DNA from: Aliirhizobium smilacinae
GTDB taxonomy: Bacteria; Pseudomonadota; Alphaproteobacteria; Rhizobiales; Rhizobiaceae
Length of the DNA: 64,000 nt
Reading direction: 5' to 3'
NCBI RefSeq assembly: GCF_006335145.1
Contig: NZ_VDMN01000004.1
Coordinates: 124,001-188,000 of the forward strand
Shown: positions 43,982 through 52,836 of the stretch, in pieces
How the letters are laid out: each line of letters starts with the position of its first letter
How positions within the stretch are numbered: the first letter of the stretch is position 1
Position numbers and translations under genes: made by a program
The notes under the pieces: model-generated
The model's input: the letters and a program-made list of their open reading frames with translations, nothing else
Told to the model about the DNA's origin: nothing
The model's database searches: none

Positions 43982-44629
43982 TCAGCCGATATGGGCCAGT
44001 ATCTCGCTCGGGTGATCGACGATCACGTCGGCACCGGCCTGCCTCAGTTCTTCAACCGAGGCGTAACCCCAGGAAACGCCGATCGCCGTTGCACCGGCAG
44101 CCTTGGCCATCTGCATATCGTAGATCGCATCACCGATCACAAGTGTGTCGGCAGGCCGCATGCTCGTCTCGTCGCAGCATTCCGTCACCATGGCCGGATG
44201 CGGCTTTGACGGGCAATCGTCGGCCGTGCGGGAAGCCACGAACCTGAAACCGTGCGTTTCCCTGACGGAATCCAGCCCACGACGCGACTTTCCGGTCACT
44301 GCGCCGAGAATGATCTCTTCACGCTTCTCCAGTGTCTCCATCAGGTCGAAAATGCCGGGAAACAGCGGCTCGCGATAATCCATATCGGTACGGACAGTGG
44401 AAAACAGCGACTTGTAATAGGCCATCATCTCGACAGCCTCCTGATCCGCATGTTGTTTGCCCTGCATCCGGGCGATCGCGATGTCGAGCGTCAACCCGAT
44501 GATCGCCTTGGTATCGTCGAATGTCGGCTCAGGTTTGCCGAAATGCAGAAACGTCCGGCGCATGGTTTCGTGGATCAGGGCTGCGCTATCGACCAGCGTG
44601 CCGTCGCAATCGAACAGAACCAGTTTCAT
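43982..44629 (-). CDS. HAD family hydrolase (phosphoglycolate phosphatase-like)
   Basis: Haloacid dehalogenase phosphatase of 215 residues. Motif I is MKLVLFDCDGTLVDSAALIH with the nucleophile Asp. The cap domain follows. Motif II is ILGAVTGKSRRGLDSVRET, motif III and IV include CPSKPHPAMVTECCDETSMR and DTLVIGDAIYDMQMAKAAGA. It belongs to the Gph/PGP-like subgroup; the exact substrate is unknown. Its ATG overlaps the rluA-type stop codon by three bases (ATGA), so translation is probably coupled. Confidence 0.9.
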   Translation of the reverse strand: MKLVLFDCDGTLVDSAALIHETMRRTFLHFGKPEPTFDDTKAIIGLTLDIAIARMQGKQHADQEAVEMMAYYKSLFSTVRTDMDYREPLFPGIFDLMETLEKREEIILGAVTGKSRRGLDSVRETHGFRFVASRTADDCPSKPHPAMVTECCDETSMRPADTLVIGDAIYDMQMAKAAGATAIGVSWGYASVEELRQAGADVIVDHPSEILAHIG

Positions 44630-45615
44630 TCGTCGTCGTCCCTTGCACCGTTTTCCATATCAAACCCAAGCAGGTTCCAGGTCTGCACCATATGCGGCGG
44701 CAAAGGCGCGGTCACCTTCAGGCGCCCCCCGTTCGGATGCGGGATGTCGATATGACGGGCATGCAGATGCAGCTTCTTCTGGATACCGCCGGGGAACGGC
44801 CAATTGATATCGTCATCCTGATATTTCGGATCGCCGATGATCGGATGCCCGATGGAAAGCGCGTGAACGCGCAGCTGGTGAGTACGGCCCGTATAAGGCT
44901 CCATCTCCAGCCATGCCATCGTCTGCGCCGCGGTTTCGAGCACGCGGTAATAGGAGATCGCGTGATCGGCGCCCTCTTCGCCATGCCTGGCGATCCGCAT
45001 CCTGTCACCATCCGGTGTCTGCTCCTTGACCAGCCAAGAGGAAAGCTTGTCCTCGCGCTTGCGCGGCACGCCCTTCACCAGCGACCAGTAGGTCTTCTTG
45101 GTGTCGCGTTCGCGAAACGCGGCCGTCAGCTTCTGTGCGGCACCACGGGTACGGGCAATGACCAGCACCCCGGACGTATCGCGGTCGAGACGATGGACGA
45201 GACGCGGCTTCTCACCCTTAGGGCTGATCCACGCTTCGAGCATCTGATCGATATGGCGTGTGACGCCGGAGCCGCCCTGCACGGCGAGACCCGCTGGCTT
45301 GTTCAGAACGATAACCTTGTCGTCCTCATGCAGGACCATGCGCTGCAGCAGCTCGTAATCGCCGGCATGCTTCAGATCCTTGCCGGCGATCGGGCCTTTC
45401 TTGGCATCCGTATCGATAGGCGGCACGCGTACGGTCTGGCCGGGCTCGACACGGCTGTCGGATTTCACCCGTCCGCCATCGACACGCACCTGTCCAGAAC
45501 GCAGTAATTTCTGCAATGGGCCGAAGCCAAGTCCCGGATAGTGGATCTTGAACCAGCGGTCGAGGCGCATGCCTGCCTCGTCCGCCTCGACACGGATATG
45601 CTCGATGCCTGCCAT
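44626..45615 (-). CDS. RluA family pseudouridine synthase (RluC/RluD type)
   Basis: Ribosomal RNA pseudouridine synthase of 329 residues. Start ATG 45615; a TTG immediately before is not needed. An S4-type RNA-binding domain is at the N-terminus (MRLDRWFKIHYPGLGFGPLQ and KLLRSGQVRVDGGRVK). The catalytic Asp is in RLVHRLDRDTSGVLVIARTR near 142. Later motifs are TKKTYWSLVKGVPRKRE and PYTGRTHQLRVHALSIGHPI. RluC is the closer match by the S4 domain, but the target uridine cannot be fixed. It lies between crcB (upstream) and the HAD gene. Confidence 0.92.
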   Translation of the reverse strand: MAGIEHIRVEADEAGMRLDRWFKIHYPGLGFGPLQKLLRSGQVRVDGGRVKSDSRVEPGQTVRVPPIDTDAKKGPIAGKDLKHAGDYELLQRMVLHEDDKVIVLNKPAGLAVQGGSGVTRHIDQMLEAWISPKGEKPRLVHRLDRDTSGVLVIARTRGAAQKLTAAFRERDTKKTYWSLVKGVPRKREDKLSSWLVKEQTPDGDRMRIARHGEEGADHAISYYRVLETAAQTMAWLEMEPYTGRTHQLRVHALSIGHPIIGDPKYQDDDINWPFPGGIQKKLHLHARHIDIPHPNGGRLKVTAPLPPHMVQTWNLLGFDMENGARDDDE

Positions 45616-45651
45616 CAACGCTCTTTCTTATATCTTCTTGAGGGCCGCTCT

Positions 45652-46029
45652 TTAGAGCATTGCCCGCCCGAGCGCCAGCCCGGCAAACACGGCGGCAAAC
45701 GAGATGACAAGGCTGCCGATCACATAGGCTGCAGCAGCGGCCGTGGCACCGCGTTCGAACAGCACCATCGTATCGAGCGAAAACGACGACCAGGTGGTGA
45801 AGCCGCCGATGATGCCGGTAACGATGAAGACGCGCAGCTCGGTCGACGCATTGAAACGGCGCGCGATCATTTCCACGGACAAACCGATGATGAAGGAACC
45901 GACGACGTTCACGGTCAGCGTGCCCCAGGGGAAGGCTGGCCCGAACCAGCGAACCGTAAAGACGCCCACCAGATAACGGAGCACGGAGCCGATGGCGCCA
46001 CCGAGTGCGGCGAGCAGAATGTTCGTCAT
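45652..46029 (-). CDS. crcB: Fluoride efflux transporter CrcB
   Basis: Four-helix fluoride channel subunit of 125 residues. Start ATG 46029 gives MTNILLAALGGAIGSVLRYL; the earlier in-frame start at 46056 is less like the family. Signature segments are AFPWGTLTVNVVGSFIIGLS and GIIGGFTTWSSFSLDTMVLF, the Phe-containing pore loop, and GSLVISFAAVFAGLALGRAM. Members work as dimers. No fluoride (crcB) riboswitch is visible in the 100 bases upstream. Confidence 0.95.
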   Translation of the reverse strand: MTNILLAALGGAIGSVLRYLVGVFTVRWFGPAFPWGTLTVNVVGSFIIGLSVEMIARRFNASTELRVFIVTGIIGGFTTWSSFSLDTMVLFERGATAAAAAYVIGSLVISFAAVFAGLALGRAML

Positions 46030-46143
46030 GACTTCAACCCTTGACTGCGTAACCAAAAGCCCACATCGTTAAAAAGCAGTGGTTCCGTTTAAGCATCGAA
46101 AAACACCCATTCTCGTAAAGGTGGAAGATCGAAGGTGAGACAA

Positions 46144-46422
46144 ATGACCCAGATCGTGACCATTTCTGCAAATACGGCCGCTTTGAACATCGAGGCGCTC
46201 CGCACGCCACGCCGGGTTTCCGTGAAGGACCAGGTGGCCGATGTCAAGGCAGATGCCGACAGGAATGCAAAAGCCCGCGAAAACGTCGGCGATCCCGAAG
46301 CCGTCGATGCCATGATCCCTGCAATCAAGGTCGCCATCGATGTGCTGACGACCGGCAAACAACCTCAGCAGCACTATACGTTGCGGCAGGTCGAGGCAGC
46401 TTACCGCGACTTCGAGGACTGA
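46144..46422 (+). CDS. Small hypothetical protein
   Basis: Protein of 92 residues starting at ATG 46144 after GAAGGTGAG. It is helical and charged (RTPRRVSVKDQVADVKADAD, ENVGDPEAVDAMIPAIKVA), ending in QHYTLRQVEAAYRDFED. Not recognised. Converges with the copper-module gene, and a hairpin lies between them. Confidence 0.7.
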   Translation: MTQIVTISANTAALNIEALRTPRRVSVKDQVADVKADADRNAKARENVGDPEAVDAMIPAIKVAIDVLTTGKQPQQHYTLRQVEAAYRDFED

Positions 46423-46446
46423 CCACGGTCTCAAAGAAGAGCAGGC

Positions 46447-46470
46447 ACGCGGCAAAGCATGCCCGCGTTT
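46447..46470. terminator. Hairpin between the small gene and the YcnI-PCuAC gene
   Basis: ACGC with GGCA (46447-46454) pairs with TGCC and GCGT (46460-46468, one bulged base), followed by TTTATT. A probable bidirectional terminator. Confidence 0.55.
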
Positions 46471-46482
46471 ATTCCCTAAGAG

Positions 46483-47484
46483 CTATTCGTGCTGGCCGGC
46501 TGGCGCCATCGAATTGACGGGCAGGCGGATATCGACGTTTCCGGCCTTCTCGAAGGTGAGCGTGAGAGGAACGCTGTCTCCCTGTTTGAACGGCGTTTTC
46601 ACCTTCGTGAACATAAGATGCAGGCCACCGGGCTTCAGTTCCACGGTTTCGCCCGCCGGAATGGCAATACCGTCGCCGAGCTTGCGCATCTTCATCGTCT
46701 CGCCCTGCATCGCCATCTCGTGAATTTCCACCGCACCGGCAGCAGGGGACGTTGCCAAAACCAGCCGATCGCCGGCAGCACCTGCGTTACTGATGACGAG
46801 ATACCCGCCACCGACGGGCTGCCCCGGCAGCATGGCTTTGGCGTAAGCGCCCGTCACTGTCAGATCACCGACCTTGAATGCCTCCGTCTGGTCAGGCTTG
46901 GCCGCGCCGTTTTCACCTCCGCCCATATGCATCGCGGCATGATCGTGACCACCCTGCCCGCTCGACTCGCCGGCCGTCACCAGCAATGTCGGCGCCGGGT
47001 TTTTCAGCGAATGCGGCTCGACGCCGTCCCTGGCCACGTCCGTCCATGATGCGGTCTTGTCACCGCAGACCTGAACCGTCGCAAAAGCAAGCCGCTGGCC
47101 GGGCTCGACGCCCGAGACTTTGCCCTGAACATTGAACGTGCCGTAAAAGGCATCGGGAAGATCACCACCTTTCCAGCGGATTTCAACCGGACCGGAGGTT
47201 ACCTTGGTACCATGGTCGTCATAGGCCTTGGCGTAATCGCCCTTGATGATCTCGAGCTGCCAGCCTGCCTTCGGCTGCGGTTTCGCAAAAACAAACCCTT
47301 CAGGCAGCGACACGCGCACTTCGTTGGTCGACTGCCCGTCGCATCCATGCGGCACCTGCAGTGAGATGATGGTCGTCGTTTCGGCGACGACATTCGAGGT
47401 CGCGAAGGATACATGCGCCTCGGCCTGCTGCCAGCCGACGGTGACACATACTGCTGCAACCGCGCCCAATTTCGTGATTCTCAT
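46483..47484 (-). CDS. YcnI (DUF1775) - PCu(A)C copper chaperone fusion
   Basis: Exported copper-handling protein of 333 residues. Start ATG 47484 follows GGAG; a GTG 12 bases earlier is less likely. The signal peptide ends QQAEA, leaving mature HVSFATSNVVAETTTIIS, in which the N-terminal His is the YcnI copper ligand. The YcnI domain continues to about residue 160 (VRVSLPEGFVFAKPQPKAGW). After a His/Met-rich linker (GGHDHAAMHMGGG) comes the PCu(A)C domain, with ligands in VEIHEMAMQGETMKMRKLGD and LKPGGLHLMF. Fusion of the two domains suggests one protein can carry copper in two sites, presumably toward cytochrome oxidase or other cuproenzymes. A DUF2946-like gene lies just upstream. Confidence 0.92.
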   Translation of the reverse strand: MRITKLGAVAAVCVTVGWQQAEAHVSFATSNVVAETTTIISLQVPHGCDGQSTNEVRVSLPEGFVFAKPQPKAGWQLEIIKGDYAKAYDDHGTKVTSGPVEIRWKGGDLPDAFYGTFNVQGKVSGVEPGQRLAFATVQVCGDKTASWTDVARDGVEPHSLKNPAPTLLVTAGESSGQGGHDHAAMHMGGGENGAAKPDQTEAFKVGDLTVTGAYAKAMLPGQPVGGGYLVISNAGAAGDRLVLATSPAAGAVEIHEMAMQGETMKMRKLGDGIAIPAGETVELKPGGLHLMFTKVKTPFKQGDSVPLTLTFEKAGNVDIRLPVNSMAPAGQHE

Positions 47485-47537
47485 TCTTGTCTCCACTCGG
47501 TGATGGCACCATGGCCATTCGCCCGCTAACGTCAGTC

Positions 47538-47936
47538 TCAGATTGTCGAAAATCCCGATGAGACTGCGAAGGGCGGCCCGCGTGACGTGGCGCGGTCGAT
47601 GGACAGCATTTCGGCAAGCTGCGATCGAACGACCGGTTCCAAGCCGATGTGCCAGACGAGATCCGGAAGCACCATATCATCGACGGGCGAAGCAAGGGCG
47701 ACGGGACCTGCGGTAACGCATTGATCGCAGTGGCGATCGCCGGTTTGCTTTTCATGCTGCCCGCTTTCCGAACAGATGACGGCAAACGTACCATCCGGGA
47801 GGCGGTAAGCCTCGGCAAAGGCGCCGGAAGATAGTCCGGCAGACGGCATTGCATAAGCGGTCGAGCCTGCCCAGTCGATCAGGGACAGGATCAGGATGCA
47901 GACGAACTGCGCCATGATGCCGGACTTCCGCCGCAT
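47538..47936 (-). CDS. DUF2946-like exported protein next to the copper module
   Basis: Protein of 132 residues from ATG 47936, preceded by GGGGAGAG. It has a hydrophobic N-terminal segment with cleavage near GSTAYA. The rest holds three Cys in TFAVICSESGQHEKQ and DRHCDQCVTAGP, the CxxC being DQCV preceded by HC, and ends RGPPFAVSSGFSTI. The RGPP ending and Cys pattern resemble DUF2946, often found near copper genes. It is the gene upstream of the YcnI-PCuAC fusion, with 53 bases between them. Confidence 0.7.
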   Translation of the reverse strand: MRRKSGIMAQFVCILILSLIDWAGSTAYAMPSAGLSSGAFAEAYRLPDGTFAVICSESGQHEKQTGDRHCDQCVTAGPVALASPVDDMVLPDLVWHIGLEPVVRSQLAEMLSIDRATSRGPPFAVSSGFSTI

Positions 47937-48139
47937 GCCTCTCCCCGTCCATCTCCACCCGGTCGACATCAATAGCCGAAAACGTGGGCGCATACAAAGG
48001 CCCATCGCGAGTAGCCGGTCGATACCGGCTGTCATTGAACCAGATCAAATCCATGCCGGCGATGCGACAGAAATCGTGCTGGTTTCGACATGCAGCCCTT
48101 GCCAAACCGCATGCCGCAACGATAATGAGCGACACCCGT

Positions 48140-48298
48140 AGGGAGAAGCCGCTTCAGTGCGGTGCCGAAGGAGCAACCGCCCCGGAAACTCTCAGGCAAA
48201 AGGACCACGGGAAGACTGCAGGAACTCTGGAGAGAAGCAACCGTTATGGGGGCTCGCCGAAGGGATAACAATCTCAGGCGAAAAGGACAGAGGGGGCT
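48140..48298 (+). promoter_or_regulatory. Tandem glycine riboswitch (gcvT element)
   Basis: Two aptamers lie in series. The first contains GGGAGA, GCCGAAGGAGCAA and CTCAGGCAAAAGGACC; the second contains ACTCTGGAGAG, CGCCGAAGGGATAACAA and CTCAGGCGAAAAGGACAG. These are the conserved glycine-binding core sequences of the family. The region precedes gcvT by 82 bases. Glycine binding should turn on the glycine-cleavage operon. It also accounts for the long (443-base) gap between the DUF2946-like gene and gcvT. Confidence 0.96.
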
Positions 48299-48305
48299 CG
48301 AAACC

Positions 48306-48321
48306 GACGCGGACCCGCGTC
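48306..48321 (+). promoter_or_regulatory. Short hairpin between the riboswitch and gcvT
   Basis: GACGCGG (48306-48312) and CCGCGTC (48315-48321) could pair just after aptamer two. No T tract follows, so this is more likely part of the expression platform or a translational control hairpin than a terminator. Confidence 0.45.
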
Positions 48322-48379
48322 CTAATCTGAGCCGGCGTGCGACCTGTTTTCAGGCGTGCCCAAACCTGGAGGCGTCTTT

Positions 48380-49516
48380 TTGGACGATCACGCAGTTCTG
48401 AAAACCACCCCGCTCAACGCATTGCACATTTCGCTCGGCGCGAAAATGGTGCCGTTTGCCGGTTACGACATGCCCGTCCAGTACCCGCTCGGCGTGATGA
48501 AGGAACACCTTCACACCCGCGCCGCCGCCGGCCTGTTCGATGTCTCCCACATGGGGCAGGTCATCGTGAAGGCGAAGTCGGGTGAATATACCGACGCGGC
48601 CCTCGCTCTGGAAAAGCTGGTGCCCGTCGATATTCTGGGCCTCAAGGAAGGCCGCCAGCGTTACGGCTTTTTCACCGATGAAAACGGCGGCATTCTCGAT
48701 GACCTGATGATCACCAATCGCGGCGACCATCTCCTCGTCGTCGTCAACGCTGCCTGCAAGGAGCAGGATGTCGCCCATATGAAGGCGAATCTTGAAGGCT
48801 GCGACGTCACCCTTCTGGAAGACCGCGCGCTGATTGCTCTTCAGGGACCACGCGCGCAGGCGGTTTTGGCCGAACTCTGGGCCGGCGTCTCAGACATGAA
48901 GTTCATGGATGTGCGCGAAGTACCGCTGCATGACGTGCCCTGCATCATCTCCCGCTCCGGTTATTCCGGCGAGGACGGTTTTGAAATTTCCGTACCGGAA
49001 GCCCATGCTGTGGACGTCGCCAAGGCGCTGCTCGAACACCCGGACTGCGAAGCCATCGGGCTGGGCGCGCGCGATTCACTACGCCTCGAAGCCGGCTTGT
49101 GTCTTTACGGAAACGACATCGACACCACCACCTCGCCGATCGAAGCATCGCTCGAATGGGCGCTGCAGAAGGCCCGCAAGGCCGGCGGCGACCGCGAAGG
49201 CGGCTTTCCGGGTGCAGACCGCATCCTGAGTGAACTCGCCAACGGCACAACCCGCCGCCGCGTCGGCCTGAAGCCCGAAGGCAAGGCGCCGGTGCGCTCG
49301 CATGCCAAACTGTTCGCCGATGCGGATGGCGCGACCGAGCTTGGCGAAGTCACCTCCGGCACATTCGGCCCGACGGTCGAAGGCCCGGTAGCCATGGGTT
49401 ACCTGCCGGTTTCGCATGCCACTGCCGGTACCCAGGTTTTCGCTGAAGTGCGCGGCAAATATCTGCCGATGACGGTTGCGGCCCTTCCTTTCATCACCCC
49501 CACCTACAAACGCTAA
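48380..49516 (+). CDS. gcvT: Glycine cleavage system aminomethyltransferase (T protein)
   Basis: Transfers the methylene group from the H-protein to tetrahydrofolate. The 378-residue protein starts at TTG 48380, since GGAGG lies seven bases upstream and gives MDDHAVLKTTPLNALHISLG; the frame is open from GTG 48356. Folate-site segments include GAKMVPFAGYDMPVQYPLGV, AAAGLFDVSHMGQ and GYSGEDGFEISVPEAHAV. Late motifs: GARDSLRLEAGLCLYGNDID, TTSPIEASLEWAL. A rare TTG start under a riboswitch could lower translation. First of three genes, gcvT-gcvH-gcvP. Confidence 0.95.
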   Translation: MDDHAVLKTTPLNALHISLGAKMVPFAGYDMPVQYPLGVMKEHLHTRAAAGLFDVSHMGQVIVKAKSGEYTDAALALEKLVPVDILGLKEGRQRYGFFTDENGGILDDLMITNRGDHLLVVVNAACKEQDVAHMKANLEGCDVTLLEDRALIALQGPRAQAVLAELWAGVSDMKFMDVREVPLHDVPCIISRSGYSGEDGFEISVPEAHAVDVAKALLEHPDCEAIGLGARDSLRLEAGLCLYGNDIDTTTSPIEASLEWALQKARKAGGDREGGFPGADRILSELANGTTRRRVGLKPEGKAPVRSHAKLFADADGATELGEVTSGTFGPTVEGPVAMGYLPVSHATAGTQVFAEVRGKYLPMTVAALPFITPTYKR

Positions 49517-49539
49517 AAAATCCTCCGGAGAGAACAAAA

Positions 49540-49902
49540 ATGCTGAAATTTACCGCCGAACACGAATGGCTGAAACTCGAAGATGGCGTTGCCACCGTCG
49601 GCATCACCGCCCATGCCGCTGAACAGCTCGGCGATCTCGTTTTCGTCGAACTCCCGGAAGTCGGTGCCGAACTGACCAAAGACGGCAATGCCGCCACCGT
49701 CGAAAGCGTCAAGGCCGCCTCCGACGTTTATTCCCCGCTCGATGGCGAAGTCACCGAAATCAACCAGGCGATCGTCGATGACCCGTCGCTGGTCAACTCC
49801 GACCCGCAGGCCGCCGGCTGGTTCTTCAAGCTCAAGCTCAAGAACGCGGCAGATGCTGACAGCCTGATGGACGAAGCTGCCTATAAGGAGCTGATTGCCT
49901 GA
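49540..49902 (+). CDS. gcvH: Glycine cleavage system H protein
   Basis: Lipoyl-carrying shuttle protein of 120 residues. The lipoyl-Lys is in TVESVKAASDVYSPLDGEV near residue 61. Family flanks are KFTAEHEWLKLEDGVATVGI and AHAAEQLGDLVFVELPEVGA. It follows gcvT by 23 bases with GGAGAG upstream, and its stop overlaps the gcvP start by one base (TGATG). LipB, encoded about 16 kb upstream, should provide its octanoyl precursor. Confidence 0.97.
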   Translation: MLKFTAEHEWLKLEDGVATVGITAHAAEQLGDLVFVELPEVGAELTKDGNAATVESVKAASDVYSPLDGEVTEINQAIVDDPSLVNSDPQAAGWFFKLKLKNAADADSLMDEAAYKELIA

Positions 49903-52766
49903 TGACCGACAGCACCGATTTCCACTTTACGGATTATGATCCGTACGATTTCGCCAATCGCCGCCATATCGGTCCCTCGCCCTCCGAAATGGCCGACATG
50001 CTGAAGGTCATCGGCTACAAGTCGCTTGACGGCCTGATCGACGCCACGGTTCCGGCCTCCATCCGCCAGCAGATGCCGCTGGCCTGGGGTGCGGCGCTGA
50101 CCGAGCGCGAAGCGCTCGACAAGCTGCGCGAGACCGCCAACAAGAACCAGGTCCTCACCTCGCTGATCGGCCAGGGCTATTACGGCACCGTCACGCCCCC
50201 GGTCATCCAGCGCAACATCCTGGAAAACCCCGCCTGGTACACCGCCTACACGCCCTACCAGCCGGAAATTTCGCAAGGCCGTCTCGAAGCGCTGTTGAAC
50301 TTCCAGACGATGATCTCGGACCTGACCGGCCTCGACGTCGCCAATGCCTCGCTGCTCGATGAAGCAACCGCCGCCGCCGAAGCCATGGCGCTCTGCCAGC
50401 GTCAGGCCAAGACCAAGGTGACCGCCTTCTTCGTCGACAAGGCCTGCCATCCGCAGACCATCGCGCTGATCGAAACCCGCGCCGCCCCGCTCGGCTGGTC
50501 GATCGTCATCGGCGACCCGATGACCGATCTCGACCCGGTCGATGTGTTCGGCGCGATCTTCCAGTATCCGGGCACCAACGGCGAAGTGCGCGACTTCACC
50601 GGCCTCATCTCCCGCCTGCACCAGACGGGTGCGGTGGCAGCCGTCGCCGCCGACCTTCTGGCGCTGACGTTGCTCAAGTCTCCGGGCGAAATGGGTGCTG
50701 ATATCGCCATCGGTTCGTCGCAGCGCTTCGGCGTTCCGGTCGGTTACGGTGGCCCACACGCCGCCTATATGGCCGTCAAGGATGCCCATAAGCGCGCCAT
50801 GCCCGGCCGCCTCGTCGGCGTCTCGGTCGATTCCCGGGGCAACCGCGCCTATCGCCTGTCGCTGCAGACCCGCGAACAGCATATCCGCCGCGAAAAGGCG
50901 ACGTCGAACATCTGCACCGCGCAGGTCCTGCTCGCCGTCATGGCCTCGATGTATGGCGTCTTCCACGGCCCGGACGGTCTCAAAGCCATTGCCCAGCAGG
51001 TCCACAAGAAGGCCGTGCTGATGGCGAAGGGCCTCGAAAAGCTCGGCTACATCATCGAACCGGAAACCTTCTTCGACACAATCACCGTAGACGTCGGCCA
51101 CATGCAGGGCCTGATCCTGCGGGCCGCCGTTGCCGAAGGCGTCAACCTGCGCAAGATCGGCGAGACCAGGATCGGCATGTCGCTCGACGAGCGTACTCGC
51201 CCGGTCACGCTCGAAGCCGTCTGGCGCGCCTTTGGCGGTGATTTCAAGGTTTCCGACTTCCCGGTCGAATACCGCCTGCCATCCGCGCTTCTGCGGAAAT
51301 CGGATTACATGACCCATCCGATCTTCCACATGAACCGCGCCGAAAGCGAGATGACCCGCTACATCCGCCGCCTGTCGGACCGCGACCTGGCACTCGACCG
51401 GGCGATGATTCCGCTCGGCTCCTGCACGATGAAGCTGAACGCCACGGCGGAAATGTTGCCGATCACCTGGCCGGAATTTTCCGATATCCATCCCTTCGTT
51501 CCGCAGGATCAGGCGCTGGGCTACAAGGAAATGATCGACGATCTGTCGCAGAAGCTCTGCCAGGTCACCGGTTATGACGCCTTCTCCATGCAGCCGAATT
51601 CCGGCGCGCAGGGCGAATATGCGGGCCTGCTCACCATCCGCAACTACCACATCGCCAATGGCAATGCCCATCGCGACGTCTGCCTCATCCCGACCTCCGC
51701 GCACGGTACCAACCCGGCCTCCGCCCAGATGGTCGGCATGAAGGTCGTGGTCGTCAAGGTGCGTGAAAACGGCGATATCGATCTGGAAGATTTCCACGCC
51801 AAGGCCGAGCAATATGCAGCCAATCTCTCGGCCTGCATGATCACCTATCCGTCCACGCATGGCGTGTTCGAGGAAACGGTGAAGGAAATCTGCGACATCA
51901 CCCACAAGCATGGTGGTCAGGTCTATCTCGACGGTGCCAACATGAACGCCATGGTCGGCCTGTCCCGCCCCGGCGACATCGGCTCCGACGTGTCGCACTT
52001 GAACCTGCACAAGACCTTCTGCATCCCGCATGGCGGCGGCGGTCCAGGCATGGGCCCGATCGGCGTCAAGGCCCATCTGGCGGCCTATCTGCCGGGTCAC
52101 CCTCAGTCGGATGGTCGTGACGGTGCGGTGTCTGCCGCTCCGTTCGGCTCGCCGTCGATCCTGCCGATCTCCTGGTCCTACTGCCTGATGATGGGCGGCG
52201 AAGGCCTGACGCAGGCGACCAAGGTGGCGATTCTCAACGCCAACTATATCGCGGCCCGCCTCAAGGGTGCCTTCGACGTGCTCTACAAGTCGGAAGCCGG
52301 CCGCGTGGCACATGAATGCATCATCGACACCCGCCCGCTCAACGCCTCTGCTGGCGTCACGGTGGACGACGTTGCAAAACGCCTGATCGACTGCGGTTTC
52401 CACGCCCCGACCATGAGCTGGCCGGTTGCCGGCACGCTGATGATCGAGCCGACCGAATCGGAAACCAAGGCCGAACTCGACCGTTTCTGCGATGCGATGC
52501 TGGCGATCCGCGAGGAAGCCCGCGACATCGAGGAAGGCCGCATGGACAAGCTCAACAACCCGCTGAAGAACGCACCGCACACGGTGGAAGACCTGGTCGG
52601 GGAATGGGATCGTCCCTATTCCCGCGAACAGGCCTGCTATCCGCCCGGCGCCTTCCGGGTGGACAAGTACTGGTCCTCGGTCAACCGCGTCGATAACGTC
52701 TATGGCGACCGCAACCTGCTCTGCACCTGCCCGCCGCTGGAAGATTACGCGGAAGCTGCCGAGTAA
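49902..52766 (+). CDS. gcvP: Glycine dehydrogenase (decarboxylating, P protein)
   Basis: Pyridoxal-phosphate enzyme that decarboxylates glycine and passes the aminomethyl group to the H-protein lipoate. The single-chain form of 954 residues is complete. The cofactor Lys is in HLNLHKTFCIPHGGGGPGMG near 705. Other conserved segments are YDPYDFANRRHIGPSPSEMA at the N-terminus, MIPLGSCTMKLNATAEMLPI, and SAHGTNPASAQMVGMKVVVV. ATG overlaps the gcvH stop (TGATG), implying translational coupling. A terminator begins 48 bases past the stop. The enzyme acts with GcvT, GcvH and a dihydrolipoyl dehydrogenase not in this window. Confidence 0.98.
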   Translation: MTDSTDFHFTDYDPYDFANRRHIGPSPSEMADMLKVIGYKSLDGLIDATVPASIRQQMPLAWGAALTEREALDKLRETANKNQVLTSLIGQGYYGTVTPPVIQRNILENPAWYTAYTPYQPEISQGRLEALLNFQTMISDLTGLDVANASLLDEATAAAEAMALCQRQAKTKVTAFFVDKACHPQTIALIETRAAPLGWSIVIGDPMTDLDPVDVFGAIFQYPGTNGEVRDFTGLISRLHQTGAVAAVAADLLALTLLKSPGEMGADIAIGSSQRFGVPVGYGGPHAAYMAVKDAHKRAMPGRLVGVSVDSRGNRAYRLSLQTREQHIRREKATSNICTAQVLLAVMASMYGVFHGPDGLKAIAQQVHKKAVLMAKGLEKLGYIIEPETFFDTITVDVGHMQGLILRAAVAEGVNLRKIGETRIGMSLDERTRPVTLEAVWRAFGGDFKVSDFPVEYRLPSALLRKSDYMTHPIFHMNRAESEMTRYIRRLSDRDLALDRAMIPLGSCTMKLNATAEMLPITWPEFSDIHPFVPQDQALGYKEMIDDLSQKLCQVTGYDAFSMQPNSGAQGEYAGLLTIRNYHIANGNAHRDVCLIPTSAHGTNPASAQMVGMKVVVVKVRENGDIDLEDFHAKAEQYAANLSACMITYPSTHGVFEETVKEICDITHKHGGQVYLDGANMNAMVGLSRPGDIGSDVSHLNLHKTFCIPHGGGGPGMGPIGVKAHLAAYLPGHPQSDGRDGAVSAAPFGSPSILPISWSYCLMMGGEGLTQATKVAILNANYIAARLKGAFDVLYKSEAGRVAHECIIDTRPLNASAGVTVDDVAKRLIDCGFHAPTMSWPVAGTLMIEPTESETKAELDRFCDAMLAIREEARDIEEGRMDKLNNPLKNAPHTVEDLVGEWDRPYSREQACYPPGAFRVDKYWSSVNRVDNVYGDRNLLCTCPPLEDYAEAAE

Positions 52767-52813
52767 TCGGGCGGCCTGACCATCTCGCAGGAGAGAAATC
52801 TCCAAAAAAACAG

Positions 52814-52836
52814 AAGGGCGGCACTGCCGCCCTTTT
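52814..52836 (+). terminator. Intrinsic terminator of the gcv operon
   Basis: AAGGGCGGC (52814-52822) pairs with GCCGCCCTT (52826-52834) across ACT, then TT. The rest of the 313-base gap to the next gene (52837-53079) holds AT-rich DNA with no feature I can support. Confidence 0.9.

Noticed and set aside
45652..46143. Fluoride riboswitch before crcB
   Set aside because: No conserved core of the crcB element is seen in the upstream region.
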